Positions 17,905 through 27,029 of a stretch of 34,634 nt of DNA are shown piece after piece; within the stretch, counting starts at the first letter, position 1; each line of letters opens with the position of its first letter. Below the pieces are notes generated by a model. It was given only the letters and a program-made list of their open reading frames with translations, did not search any database and was not told where the DNA came from. The stretch comes from an uncultured Pelagibacteraceae bacterium. GTDB lineage: Bacteria; Pseudomonadota; Alphaproteobacteria; Pelagibacterales; Pelagibacteraceae. The stretch is from assembly GCA_902630945.1 (NCBI GenBank), contig CACOWV010000007.1:1-34634 (forward strand), given 5' to 3'. Both the position numbers and the translations under genes were made by a program.

Positions 17905-18872
17905 AAGCTGTAACAATTGTCAAAAATGGAGGACCAGAAGTTTTGGTGCTTAAAGACATTAAGCTAGAGGATCCTAAGTCTGGAGAGGTTTTAATCAAAA
18001 ACAAAGCAATTGGTTTAAATTATATTGATACTTATCATAGATCTGGTCTATACCCAATTGATCTACCATCAAATATTGGAATTGAGGGCGCAGGTATAAT
18101 TGAAAAAATTGGTCCAGATGTAAAAAATTTTCAAGTTGGTGACAATGTAGCATACGCATCGATGCCAATTGGTTCATACGCAACTCATAGAATTTTTCCA
18201 ACCAAAAAATTAGTAAAAGTTCCAAAAGAAATAACATTGGAAAATGCTGTAACTTTAATGACAAAAGGTTTTACAGTTTTTTATCTTCTTCATAAAACAT
18301 ATCCTGTAAAATCTGGTGAGACTTTATTATTTCACGCTGCCGCTGGGGGTGTAGGTCAAATATTTTGTCAGTGGGCAAAAAGTTTAGGGTGCACTGTAAT
18401 TGGGACCGTTGGTTCAGATGAAAAAATTGAGATAGCTAAAGCAAATGGTTGTGCTCATGTAATTAATTATTCAAAAGAGAATTTTGCTCAAAAAGTAAAA
18501 GAAATAACGGACGGAATAGGAGTATCTGTGGTTTATGATGGTGTGGGTAAAAAAACTTTTGATGGATCAATTGAATGTTTAAAAACGAGAGGAATGATGG
18601 TTTCATTCGGAAATGCATCAGGCCCATTAAACCCATGCAATGTTACAAAATCTCTCGCACCAAAGGGGCTTTATTTAACAAGACCTAGCATAGCCCACTA
18701 TACATCGACTAGGGAAGAATTGGATGAGGCAGCAAATACAGTTTTTAAGATGTTTATTTCTCAAAAATTTAAATTAAATATTTTTAAAAAATATTCTTTA
18801 AGTGAGATAGTAAAAGCACATCAAGATCTAGAAGGAAGAAAAATTTTAGGACCAGCTATAATTATCCCTTAA
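17901..18872 (+). CDS. NADPH:quinone oxidoreductase (zinc-free medium-chain dehydrogenase family)
   Basis: QOR/zeta-crystallin-type reductase that transfers electrons from NADPH to quinones or other reactive carbonyls. Features: GLNYIDTYHRSGLYP (38-52), IGIEGAGIIEKIG, the nucleotide-binding AAAGGVGQ (146-153), and VVYDGVGKKTFD. The structural and catalytic zinc cysteines of alcohol dehydrogenases are absent, as expected. It has 323 residues. It overlaps pirin by four bases upstream and shares a TTAA with the convergent DUF2721 gene downstream. It resembles E. coli qor. Confidence 0.93.
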   Translation: MKAVTIVKNGGPEVLVLKDIKLEDPKSGEVLIKNKAIGLNYIDTYHRSGLYPIDLPSNIGIEGAGIIEKIGPDVKNFQVGDNVAYASMPIGSYATHRIFPTKKLVKVPKEITLENAVTLMTKGFTVFYLLHKTYPVKSGETLLFHAAAGGVGQIFCQWAKSLGCTVIGTVGSDEKIEIAKANGCAHVINYSKENFAQKVKEITDGIGVSVVYDGVGKKTFDGSIECLKTRGMMVSFGNASGPLNPCNVTKSLAPKGLYLTRPSIAHYTSTREELDEAANTVFKMFISQKFKLNIFKKYSLSEIVKAHQDLEGRKILGPAIIIP

Positions 18873-19273
18873 TCAACATTAACATCCATATCAGACATAT
18901 GAAGTTTTAAGGCATTTGTTGATAAATGAATTTCTCTAATAAAAAATAAAATCGATATAATCATTGATAAACAGCAAGAGCCAAAAATTAATCTAGCAAT
19001 AAAAAGTTCATTTAAATAAAGCCCAAGGACTGTCAACATATTAAATAAAAAACCAAATGCAGCAAACATAATTGTCCACCTTAGTAAAGTTATTCTTCCA
19101 CTTAAATTTAAAAACTGCTTCTTCCACTCTGGAGGTATATGTTTCTCATAAACATGTTCATCGTGTAATTCTCTTATTAATTTACTTAAAGTATGAAAAC
19201 GGTTGCTATAAACACCCATTAAAAGTGGAATTGCAGGAAACATTAATGCTGTGACTGTGTAATCTATATTCAT
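18869..19273 (-). CDS. DUF2721 family membrane protein
   Basis: Small membrane protein of unknown function. It has an N-terminal helix (TVTALMFPAIPLLMGVYSNRF), a charged cytoplasmic stretch (LIRELHDE...PPEWKKQFLNLSGRI), and two further helices (about 67-90 and 95-115), the layout of DUF2721 proteins. I chose ATG at 19273 (134 residues); a TTG at 19294 in frame would add seven residues. It lies alone between two plus-strand genes and its stop codon overlaps that of the quinone reductase (TTAA at 18869-18872). Confidence 0.75.
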   Translation of the reverse strand: MNIDYTVTALMFPAIPLLMGVYSNRFHTLSKLIRELHDEHVYEKHIPPEWKKQFLNLSGRITLLRWTIMFAAFGFLFNMLTVLGLYLNELFIARLIFGSCCLSMIISILFFIREIHLSTNALKLHMSDMDVNVD

Positions 19274-19322
19274 ACGAATCAGTTTGATTATCAATCCTGC
19301 CTGAGTTATTTACAAGTAATTT

Positions 19323-20183
19323 ATGCATCAAATAAACTTATTTATTGAACTTACTAGAATAAAAAAACCAATTGGCTATATGTTACTTTTTTGGCCATGT
19401 GTGTGGGGGTTAACTATAGCGTATAATTTTTCAGATAATCTTGAAACTTATTTTTTTTATATAATTCTTTTTTTTCTTGGATCAGTATTAATGAGATCAG
19501 CAGGTTGTATTGTAAATGATATTCTAGATAGAAAATTTGATAAAAAAGTATCTAGAACAAAAAATAGGCCAATTGCCTCTGGAAAAATTTCTGTGAAACT
19601 TGGGTTAGTTTATTCCTCAATACTTTGTTTGCTTGCATTGTTAGTTTTGATTAATTTTAATAAACTTACAATAATAATTGCATTAGCATCAATGCCTTTA
19701 GCATTTACTTACCCTTTAATGAAGAGATATACATATTGGCCACAACTATTTTTAGGCATTACTTTTAACTACGGCTTAATACTTGGATGGACATCAATTT
19801 ATAATTCAATTAGCTTAATTCCAGTAATTCTCTATACTGGGGCCATATTTTGGACACTAGCTTACGACACTATATACGGATTTCAGGATATCAAAGATGA
19901 TGAAATTATAGGATTAAAATCAACATCAATAAAATTTAAATCAAAACCAAATGTTCTTTTAATTTTATGTTACTCAATTTTTTTAATTTCTTTAATCTCA
20001 GTTGGTATTTTACTAGATATGAATAATTTTTTCTTTTTATTATCAATAATAGTTTTTATTCACATGTTTTTTCAATTAAAAAAACTTGATATAAAAGATC
20101 CCTCAAAATGCCTAGAAATTTTTAAGTCAAATAATTCATTAGGACTTTTGGTTTTTGTAACCATAATTGTAGGAAAATTCTAA
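19323..20183 (+). CDS. ubiA: 4-Hydroxybenzoate polyprenyltransferase
   Basis: Membrane prenyltransferase of ubiquinone synthesis that adds the polyprenyl tail to 4-hydroxybenzoate. The first Asp-rich motif is NDILDRKFDKKVSRTKNRP (65-83) and the second YDTIYGFQDIKDDE (about 180-193); both are diagnostic for UbiA. It has 286 residues and about eight to nine helices. It feeds the quinone pool used by the respiratory chain whose terminal oxidase lies in this window. msbA follows after seven bases on the same strand. Confidence 0.93.
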   Translation: MHQINLFIELTRIKKPIGYMLLFWPCVWGLTIAYNFSDNLETYFFYIILFFLGSVLMRSAGCIVNDILDRKFDKKVSRTKNRPIASGKISVKLGLVYSSILCLLALLVLINFNKLTIIIALASMPLAFTYPLMKRYTYWPQLFLGITFNYGLILGWTSIYNSISLIPVILYTGAIFWTLAYDTIYGFQDIKDDEIIGLKSTSIKFKSKPNVLLILCYSIFLISLISVGILLDMNNFFFLLSIIVFIHMFFQLKKLDIKDPSKCLEIFKSNNSLGLLVFVTIIVGKF

Positions 20184-20190
20184 AAAATTT

Positions 20191-21930
20191 ATGAGCAACA
20201 TAGAAATTTTAAAAAGACTTTATAAAGACTATACTAAAAAATATATTAATAAAATTCTTCTATCAGTTTTTTTTACTTTAGTACTTGCTGGAAGTACATC
20301 TGCAGTAGCCTATTTATTGGATCCAGCAATAAAACAACTTTTCATAGAACAAAATAAAACTTACGTATACTTAATTCCAGGACTTATAATTTTAGCATTT
20401 GCTTTAAAGGGGGCATCTTTATATTTAGCAAAAGTAATTATGATCAATGTATCTGAGGAAGTGAAAAAAGATGTACAGACTGATATGTTCGCATCATTAA
20501 TAAAAGCTGATACAGAATTAGTTGACAATAAACATTCTGGAAAATTTATTGGTAATTTAACTAATGATGTAAATATGATTACTGCTCTTGTAAGTACAGC
20601 TATTCTTAATTTATTTAAAGACTCTTTAACTTTAATTGGACTTTTAGGAGTAATGTTTTATCAAAATTGGAAGTTATCATTAATAGCAATTATAATGATA
20701 CCCCTTGCTAGTATTGTTGCAAGATCTCTTGGTAAAAGAATTAGTAAAGAGGCAATGAAGCAAATGAATTTTACCGGTCTCCTTACATCATATTTGATTG
20801 AAATATTTAAGAATCATAAATTGATAAAAATTTTTCAAAAAGAGGAATATGAAAAAAAACGAGCTGATAATTTCATTGAGTCTTTAAAAGAAACACAAAG
20901 AAAAATGATTATCGTAGGAGTTCGTGCTTCCCCTGTGATGGAGTTTTTTACAGGTATCATGATTGCATTTTTAATATTTATCTCAGCGAAATTAATTGCA
21001 AATAATGAACTTGAAGTAAGCAATTTTTTTTCTTTTTTAGCGGCAATGATGCTTGCATATCAACCTGTTAGATCACTTGCAACCTTAAATATAACTATTC
21101 ATCAAGGTCTTTCTGGAGCCAAAAGAGTTATACCAGTAATTGATGATAAACAAAAAATTCAAGATAAAGAAAATTCAAAAGTTCTACACGTCCACAATGG
21201 TCAAATAATTTTTGAAAACGTAGATTTTAATTATAAAATTAATGAACAGCAAATTTTAAACTCTGTGAATCTCGATATACCTGGAAAAAAAATGACAGCC
21301 TTAGTTGGCCACAGCGGTGCTGGAAAATCCACAATATTGAATTTAATACCAAGATTTTACGATCCTCATAATGGAAATATAAAAATTGATGGTCAGTCAA
21401 TTTATGAGACAAAAATTGATACTTTGAGAAAAAATATTTCACTAGTAAGCCAAGAAACAACTTTATTTGATGATTCAATTAAGAATAATATTGCTTATGC
21501 AAATTTAGATGCATCTAGCGATGAAATTGAAGAGGCTGCGAAATTTTCATTTGCAGACGAATTTATTAGTAAGCTTCCACAAAAATACGACACTTTGATT
21601 GGAGAGAATGGTATAAGACTTTCTGGGGGGGAAAAACAGAGAATTTCTATTGCAAGAGCTATTTTAAAAAAAAGTCCAATAATACTATTAGATGAAGCAA
21701 CTTCCTCTTTAGACGCAGAAACAGAAAATAAAATTCAAACAGCAATAAGTTTTTTAACTAAAGGTAGGACAACAATAGTAATAGCTCATAGACTTTCCAC
21801 AATTCTAAATTCTGATAAAATTTATGTAATAGATAAGGGTAAAGTGATCGGTGAAGGAAAGCACGATGATTTGTTAAGAACCTCAAATATTTATAAAAAC
21901 TTTTATGAAAAACAGATAAAAAAAACGTAA
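20191..21930 (+). CDS. msbA: Lipid A export ABC transporter, MsbA type
   Basis: Half-transporter that flips lipid A-core across the inner membrane. The N-terminal half has six membrane helices. The ATPase half has Walker A GHSGAGKST (from 373), the signature LSGGE (from 477) and Walker B IILLDEATSSLD (from 497), then the H-loop IAHRLST. It has 579 residues. MsbA-type exporters resemble other lipid or drug ABC exporters, but the next three genes (waaA, lpxK, lpxL-like) make lipid A export the best call. Its stop shares a base with the waaA start (TAATG). Confidence 0.9.
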   Translation: MSNIEILKRLYKDYTKKYINKILLSVFFTLVLAGSTSAVAYLLDPAIKQLFIEQNKTYVYLIPGLIILAFALKGASLYLAKVIMINVSEEVKKDVQTDMFASLIKADTELVDNKHSGKFIGNLTNDVNMITALVSTAILNLFKDSLTLIGLLGVMFYQNWKLSLIAIIMIPLASIVARSLGKRISKEAMKQMNFTGLLTSYLIEIFKNHKLIKIFQKEEYEKKRADNFIESLKETQRKMIIVGVRASPVMEFFTGIMIAFLIFISAKLIANNELEVSNFFSFLAAMMLAYQPVRSLATLNITIHQGLSGAKRVIPVIDDKQKIQDKENSKVLHVHNGQIIFENVDFNYKINEQQILNSVNLDIPGKKMTALVGHSGAGKSTILNLIPRFYDPHNGNIKIDGQSIYETKIDTLRKNISLVSQETTLFDDSIKNNIAYANLDASSDEIEEAAKFSFADEFISKLPQKYDTLIGENGIRLSGGEKQRISIARAILKKSPIILLDEATSSLDAETENKIQTAISFLTKGRTTIVIAHRLSTILNSDKIYVIDKGKVIGEGKHDDLLRTSNIYKNFYEKQIKKT

Positions 21931-23165
21931 TGTTATTTTTATATAGAATACTTATTAATTTTATCTTTTTATTATCTCCCATCATTGTCATTTATAGACT
22001 GATAAGAAAAAAAGAAGATTTAAAAAGATTTAAAGAAAAATTTTGTTTTTTTTCAAAAAATAAAATAGATGGTAAACTCATTTGGTTTCATGGTGCAAGT
22101 GTGGGGGAGTTACAGAGTATAGTCCCAATTTTAGAAAAATTTGAAAAAAATAAAAAAATCAAAAAAATTCTTGTAACTTCAAATACTCTTAGTTCATCAA
22201 AAGTTTTGGAAAAATTAAAATTAAGAAAAATCATTCATCAGTTTTTTCCGATTGATACAAATTTTCATTCTCAAAAATTTTTAGATTACTGGAAACCTTC
22301 ATCAGCTTTTTTTATAGATTCTGAAATTTGGCCGAACATGTTTATGAATTTAAAAAAAAATAAAATACCAATCACCCTTTTGAATGGAAGAATAACAAAA
22401 AAAAGTTTTCAAAGATGGAAATTTTTTAATAATTTTTCCAAAAGGATATTCAATTCATTAGACCTTTGCTTATCATCAAGTAAGAAATCAAAAAAATATT
22501 TACTTAAATTAGGAGCTAAAAAAGTAAAATTTTTTGGAAATCTAAAATTTACTCAATCAGAAAATGAAAAAATAATGATCAGTAATAATTTAAAAAAATT
22601 TATTTCTTCAAAAAAAATTTGGTGTGCATCTAGTACCCACCACACAGAAGAAAAGTTTTGTGGAATTGTTCATATGGAGTTAAAAAAAAAATATAAAAAT
22701 TTGTTAACAATAATTATTCCTCGACACATTGAAAGAACGGATGAAATTAGAGATGAAATGGTTAATTTAAATCTAAAGGTTCAAACATATGGATCAAATG
22801 AAAAAATGAAAAATAATACAGATATTTATATAGTAGACGCATATGGTAAAACTAAAACTTTTTATAGTTTATGTAAAAATGTTTTTCTAGGTGGCTCCCT
22901 TATAAATCATGGAGGTCAAAACCCTCTTGAGGCAGCTAGATATGGTTGTAGTATTTTACATGGCCCAAATGTAAATAATTTTGTGGAAATTTATAATTTT
23001 TTAAAGAAAAATAAAATTTCTCAAAAAATCAAAGGCCAAAAAAAAATGACTAGCTCACTAAAAAAATTATTAATAAAAAAAACAAATTCCAAAAAAACTC
23101 AATATAAATTAAAAGTAATTGGTCAACAAATCTTAGACACAACTTTAAAAGAGATTAAAATATAA
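21930..23165 (+). CDS. waaA: 3-Deoxy-D-manno-octulosonic acid (Kdo) transferase
   Basis: Adds Kdo from CMP-Kdo to the lipid A precursor at the inner membrane. An N-terminal membrane anchor (about 1-24) precedes the family motif WFHGASVGELQS, with catalytic Glu E60. Then come FIDSEIWPN (128-136) and the C-terminal GGSLINHGGQNPLEAARYG, which binds the CMP-sugar. It has 411 residues, normal for KdtA/WaaA. Whether it adds one or two Kdo residues cannot be read from the sequence. It lies between msbA and lpxK. Confidence 0.95.
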   Translation: MLFLYRILINFIFLLSPIIVIYRLIRKKEDLKRFKEKFCFFSKNKIDGKLIWFHGASVGELQSIVPILEKFEKNKKIKKILVTSNTLSSSKVLEKLKLRKIIHQFFPIDTNFHSQKFLDYWKPSSAFFIDSEIWPNMFMNLKKNKIPITLLNGRITKKSFQRWKFFNNFSKRIFNSLDLCLSSSKKSKKYLLKLGAKKVKFFGNLKFTQSENEKIMISNNLKKFISSKKIWCASSTHHTEEKFCGIVHMELKKKYKNLLTIIIPRHIERTDEIRDEMVNLNLKVQTYGSNEKMKNNTDIYIVDAYGKTKTFYSLCKNVFLGGSLINHGGQNPLEAARYGCSILHGPNVNNFVEIYNFLKKNKISQKIKGQKKMTSSLKKLLIKKTNSKKTQYKLKVIGQQILDTTLKEIKI

Positions 23166-23172
23166 AATATTA

Positions 23173-24135
23173 ATGAATTTTAAAAAACCAAAGTTTTGGG
23201 ATTACAAGAAAATATCTATATGGTCATTTACACTATTTCCATTTACTATTATTTATAGGTTTGTTTTTTTTATTATTAAATCTTTTAAAATCCAAAAAAA
23301 GTTTCCCATACCTATAATATGTATTGGTAATATCTATTTAGGTGGAACTGGAAAAACTCCATTGGCTATGGAAATTTTTAGAATTAATAAATCCCTTAAT
23401 AAAAATCCTGCATTTGTAAAAAAACCTTACGGTTATCTTAATGATGAAATTAAAATGTTAAAAAAAGTTGGCGAAATATTTACCTTCAAAGACAGAGTAT
23501 CTAGCATATCTTCACTGATAGATAATGAATATGATGTTGCAATTTTAGATGATGGATTTCAAGATTTTTCAATTAATCCAGATTTAACTATTTTATGCTT
23601 TAATTCAAAACAATTAATAGGTAATGGTTTTGTAATTCCATCTGGACCTCTTAGAGAAAAATTTTCATCAATAAAAAGGGCAGATTGTATTTTTATTAAT
23701 GGAAAAAAAAATTTAGAATTTGAAAATAAAATAAAGAGTATAAATTCAAAAGCAAAAATATTTTATTCAAAATATAAAATTAAAAATTCCAATAAATTTA
23801 AAAACAAAGAAATTATAGCATTTGCTGGAATTGGTAATCCTCAGAACTTTTTTGATTTATTAAGAGAAAATAATATTAATGTAATAAGAACATTTTCATT
23901 TCCAGATCACCACCATTACTCTAAAGCTGATTTTAATAAAATTTTTTCAGAAATATCCTTGTTAAAGGATAGGACAATAAAAAAACAAAATAAAAATGAA
24001 GCAATACTTCTTACAACAGAAAAAGATTATTCTAGATTAGATGATAAAATCAAAGATAATTTCAATTATGTTGATATTGATTTAGAAATTGAAGATAAAA
24101 ATGAATTTATAAGTTTGATAAAGGAAAAATTATGA
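23173..24135 (+). CDS. lpxK: Tetraacyldisaccharide 4'-kinase
   Basis: Phosphorylates the 4' position of the lipid A disaccharide, giving lipid IVA. An N-terminal membrane-associated helix (about 15-37) is followed by the P-loop GNIYLGGTGKTP (52-63), the DDGFQD motif, and SFPDHHHYSKAD in the C-terminal lobe. Length of 320 residues is normal. It follows waaA after seven bases and overlaps the acyltransferase gene by four (ATGA). Confidence 0.94.
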   Translation: MNFKKPKFWDYKKISIWSFTLFPFTIIYRFVFFIIKSFKIQKKFPIPIICIGNIYLGGTGKTPLAMEIFRINKSLNKNPAFVKKPYGYLNDEIKMLKKVGEIFTFKDRVSSISSLIDNEYDVAILDDGFQDFSINPDLTILCFNSKQLIGNGFVIPSGPLREKFSSIKRADCIFINGKKNLEFENKIKSINSKAKIFYSKYKIKNSNKFKNKEIIAFAGIGNPQNFFDLLRENNINVIRTFSFPDHHHYSKADFNKIFSEISLLKDRTIKKQNKNEAILLTTEKDYSRLDDKIKDNFNYVDIDLEIEDKNEFISLIKEKL

Positions 24136-24992
24136 AAAAAATTAAATATTTTTTTGAATTCATATTTATTATTACTTTTTTTTTTATTTTTAAAATTATT
24201 GGATATAAAAATGCATCAAATTTAGGTGAGATCATAGGAAAAAAAATTGGTCCTTTTTTTAGATCGAAATCAAAAATTCTCGAAAACTTAGAAAGTTCAA
24301 ATATTGGTAAATCAGAAAAAGAAAGGGAAGCGATAATAGAAAATATGTGGGGTAATTATGGTAGAATATTATCCGAATATGTTTTTTTAAAGAAATTTAG
24401 AGAAAATAATTTAAATGATTTTTTAGAAATTGAGGGTAGTGAAATTTTAGATCAAATAAAAAAGAAAAATGAACAAGTCGTATTTATATCAGGACATTTT
24501 AATAATTTTGAATTGATGGCAATGGAGATAGAAAAAACAAAAATCGATTTATGTGCAATTTATAGACCGCTTAATAACTCTTTTTTAAATATCATAATGG
24601 AAAATATAAGGAAAAAATATATTTGTAAAAATCAAATAAAAAAAGGGAAAAGTGGAACAAGAAATTTAATAGATTTACTTAAAAAAAATTTTTCAGTGGC
24701 TCTTATGATTGACCAAAGAGTAAGAGAAGGTGAGGCTGTAAAATTTTTTAATAAATCAGCACAAACTACTACAATTCCAGCACAACTAGTAAAAAAATTT
24801 GGATTAAGAATAGTTCCTGTTTACATTGAAAGAAAAAATAAACATTTTTTTAAAATATCTTTTAGAAATCCAATAAGATTTGGAAAAGATTCCTCAATCA
24901 AAGAAATATCTTTAGAACTTAATAAGGTATTAGAAAACATGATACTTAAAAATCCTGATCAATGGATTTGGACACATGATAGGTGGAAGTAA
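24132..24992 (+). CDS. Lipid A biosynthesis late acyltransferase, LpxL/HtrB family
   Basis: Transfers a secondary acyl chain to Kdo-lipid A. One N-terminal membrane helix is present, and the catalytic HX4E motif is HFNNFE (H122, E127). The conserved MIDQRVREGE and the C-terminal NPDQWIWTHDRWK are diagnostic of the family. It has 286 residues. A fair Shine-Dalgarno (AAAGGA) lies about eight bases upstream. It is the last gene of the lipid A run; the convergent DUF2093 stop lies one base beyond its own stop. Whether it is LpxL or LpxM is not distinguishable here. Confidence 0.92.
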   Translation: MKKIKYFFEFIFIITFFFIFKIIGYKNASNLGEIIGKKIGPFFRSKSKILENLESSNIGKSEKEREAIIENMWGNYGRILSEYVFLKKFRENNLNDFLEIEGSEILDQIKKKNEQVVFISGHFNNFELMAMEIEKTKIDLCAIYRPLNNSFLNIIMENIRKKYICKNQIKKGKSGTRNLIDLLKKNFSVALMIDQRVREGEAVKFFNKSAQTTTIPAQLVKKFGLRIVPVYIERKNKHFFKISFRNPIRFGKDSSIKEISLELNKVLENMILKNPDQWIWTHDRWK

Positions 24993-24993
24993 T

Positions 24994-25185
24994 TTATTCT
25001 TCCTTTTCTCTTTTCTGAGAAGCTTCAACGTAGGAGAAATAAGCTTCTTGTAAATCAACGTTCCAGTAATTTAGTTTTTCAAGTGGAATTTTTTTTCCTG
25101 AAATAGCACAAATTACATGATCTCCCTCTTGAAGGATTTGATAATTATTTGGTAAATATTTTATTTTAGCTAATTTTTTAAACAT
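24994..25185 (-). CDS. DUF2093 family small protein
   Basis: A 63-residue protein of the alphaproteobacterial DUF2093 family; function unknown. Recognisable core: KIKYLPNNYQILQEGDHVICAISGKKIPL, then LNYWNVDLQEAYFS, matching the family's pattern of a Cys-containing 'GxxI' turn and a YW-x4-QEAY segment. I chose ATG at 25185; an upstream in-frame start would overlap purD on the other strand and adds unlike sequence. It stands alone on the minus strand between lpxL and purD. Confidence 0.8.
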   Translation of the reverse strand: MFKKLAKIKYLPNNYQILQEGDHVICAISGKKIPLEKLNYWNVDLQEAYFSYVEASQKREKEE

Positions 25186-25206
25186 TTTTAGTCTATATAG
25201 TATTAT
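25186..25206. promoter_or_regulatory. 21-base divergent intergenic spacer with palindromic CTATATAG
   Basis: The whole space between the DUF2093 start and the divergent purD start. It contains the perfect palindrome CTATATAG (25193-25200), which reads as a -10-like element in both directions. Any -35 elements would have to lie inside the opposite gene, and a start point six to eight bases past TATAGT would fall at the purD ATG. A promoter here is therefore plausible but not shown. Confidence 0.3.
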
Positions 25207-26469
25207 ATGAAAGTTGCCGTAATAGGAAGTGGTGGAAGAGAGCATGCAATATGTACATCTTTAAAAAACTCAAAAAATGTAAGTAAAGTTTATTGTATAC
25301 CAGGAAATGCAGGAACAAATTTCATAGCAGAAAATGTTAAAATTGAATTAAATAATTTTCAAAATATTAAAGACTTTATTATTGAGAACAATATTGATTT
25401 AGTTGTAGTTGGGCCAGAAAAACCTCTTGTAGAAGGAATAACTGATTATTTGACAAGTTATGATATCAAGGTTTTTGGACCAAACAAAATAGCTTCCCAA
25501 CTTGAGGGTTCTAAAATATTTACAAAAAAATTGTGTGAAAAATATAAAATACCAACAGCAAATTTTGGTATTTTCAAAAATTATGATGAAGCAATAAAAT
25601 TTCTAAATAATTGCGATTTTCCTTTAGTCGTAAAAGCTGATGGCCTAGCTGCTGGAAAAGGAGTTTATATTTGTGAGGATAAAGAACAATCTATTTGTGC
25701 GGTGAAAGAAATATTTAATGGTAAATTTGGTAAAGCAGAAGAGATTTTGATTGAAGAATTCTTAGATGGGGAAGAAATGAGTTTTTTTATAATTTCAGAT
25801 GGAAAAAATTTCAAAACTTTTGGAACTGCTCAAGATCACAAAAGAGTTTTTGAGGGTGATAAAGGTAAAAATACTGGAGGTATGGGGGCATACTCCCCTT
25901 CAAGACTAGAAACTGAAGCGTTAAATAAAAAAATTATAGACATGATTATAAAACCTACGCTCAAAGGATTAAAAAATCTTAATACTAATTTTGTAGGTTT
26001 TTTATATGCGGGTCTTATGATAATTGATAATAAACCATTTTTAATAGAATACAATGTAAGAATGGGTGACCCTGAGTGTCAAACAATATTACCAAAGCTT
26101 AAAACTGATTTTTTAAAAATTATTGAAGCTTGTGTAAATGAAAAGTTAGATGAAATTGATTTTGAATGGAAATCAGAAAAAAGCGTTTGCGTAGTTCTGT
26201 GCTCAAAAGGTTATCCTGACTCTTATAATAATCATGTTGAGATTGAAAATTTACAAAAAATTATTCCTAATAAAAATGAATTCATTTTTCACGCTGGTAC
26301 AAAAATTGATAATTCAAAAATTTTTTCTAATGGTGGAAGAGTTCTAAACTTTGTAGTTTTATCAAAAGAATTTAAAGAAAGTAGAAAAAAAGCTCTAGAG
26401 TTAATTAATCAATTAAATTGGTCTAATGGCTTTTTTAGAAAAGATATTGGTTTCAAAGTTATAAATTAA
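25207..26469 (+). CDS. purD: Phosphoribosylamine-glycine ligase (GAR synthetase)
   Basis: Second step of purine synthesis: ATP-dependent joining of glycine to phosphoribosylamine. The N-terminal domain has IGSGGREHAIC and VVGPEKPLVEGI. The ATP-grasp domain has VVKADGLAAGKGV, EFLDGEEMSFF, NTGGMGAYSP and EYNVRMGDPE (the Mg-binding region). It has 420 residues, normal. No ribosome binding site is visible in the 21-base upstream gap. Its stop shares one base with rsmD (TAATG). Confidence 0.97.
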   Translation: MKVAVIGSGGREHAICTSLKNSKNVSKVYCIPGNAGTNFIAENVKIELNNFQNIKDFIIENNIDLVVVGPEKPLVEGITDYLTSYDIKVFGPNKIASQLEGSKIFTKKLCEKYKIPTANFGIFKNYDEAIKFLNNCDFPLVVKADGLAAGKGVYICEDKEQSICAVKEIFNGKFGKAEEILIEEFLDGEEMSFFIISDGKNFKTFGTAQDHKRVFEGDKGKNTGGMGAYSPSRLETEALNKKIIDMIIKPTLKGLKNLNTNFVGFLYAGLMIIDNKPFLIEYNVRMGDPECQTILPKLKTDFLKIIEACVNEKLDEIDFEWKSEKSVCVVLCSKGYPDSYNNHVEIENLQKIIPNKNEFIFHAGTKIDNSKIFSNGGRVLNFVVLSKEFKESRKKALELINQLNWSNGFFRKDIGFKVIN

Positions 26470-27029
26470 TGAGAATTATTAGTGGCAATTTCAAAGGAAA
26501 AAAGATTCTACTTCCAAAAGATGATAAAACAAGGCCATTACGTGATTTAGTAAAAGAATCAATATTCAATTTACTTTTACATTCAAAAAAATTTGATTTT
26601 TCAATAGATGACTCAAATATTCTAGATTTATTTTCAGGCACAGGTTCATTTGGATTAGAATGCGTATCAAGAAATGCTAGAATGGTAACCTTTTTAGAAA
26701 ATTACAGTGAAGCTATATATATTCTTAAAAAAAATATAAATATATTAAAAGTTGATAGTAGATGTAAAATTATCGAAAAGGATTGTTTTAAATTTTTTAA
26801 TTCAGAAAAGTCTTTTAGAGAAAAATTTGATGTTATTTTTATGGATCCTCCCTACAAAGAAATAAGGATTAATCAATTAATTAGTATTATTTTGGAAAAA
26901 AAAATTTTAAAAAACACCGGAATTTTAATAATTCATAGACACAAAAATGATGATATTAATCTTAGCAAAAAGCTTAAAATCTTAGATCAAAGAATTTATG
27001 GAATTTCAAAAATAATCATCGGTAATTAA
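26469..27029 (+). CDS. rsmD: 16S rRNA (guanine966-N2)-methyltransferase
   Basis: Methylates G966 of 16S rRNA. It has the N-terminal MRIISGNFKGKKI and TRPLRDLVKE signatures, SAM-binding DLFSGTGSFGLE (53-64) and catalytic DPPY (126-129). Length of 186 residues is typical. It overlaps purD by one base and shares the palindrome TTAA with the convergent pgi stop, so the two transcripts must overlap or end inside each other. Confidence 0.95.
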   Translation: MRIISGNFKGKKILLPKDDKTRPLRDLVKESIFNLLLHSKKFDFSIDDSNILDLFSGTGSFGLECVSRNARMVTFLENYSEAIYILKKNINILKVDSRCKIIEKDCFKFFNSEKSFREKFDVIFMDPPYKEIRINQLISIILEKKILKNTGILIIHRHKNDDINLSKKLKILDQRIYGISKIIIGN

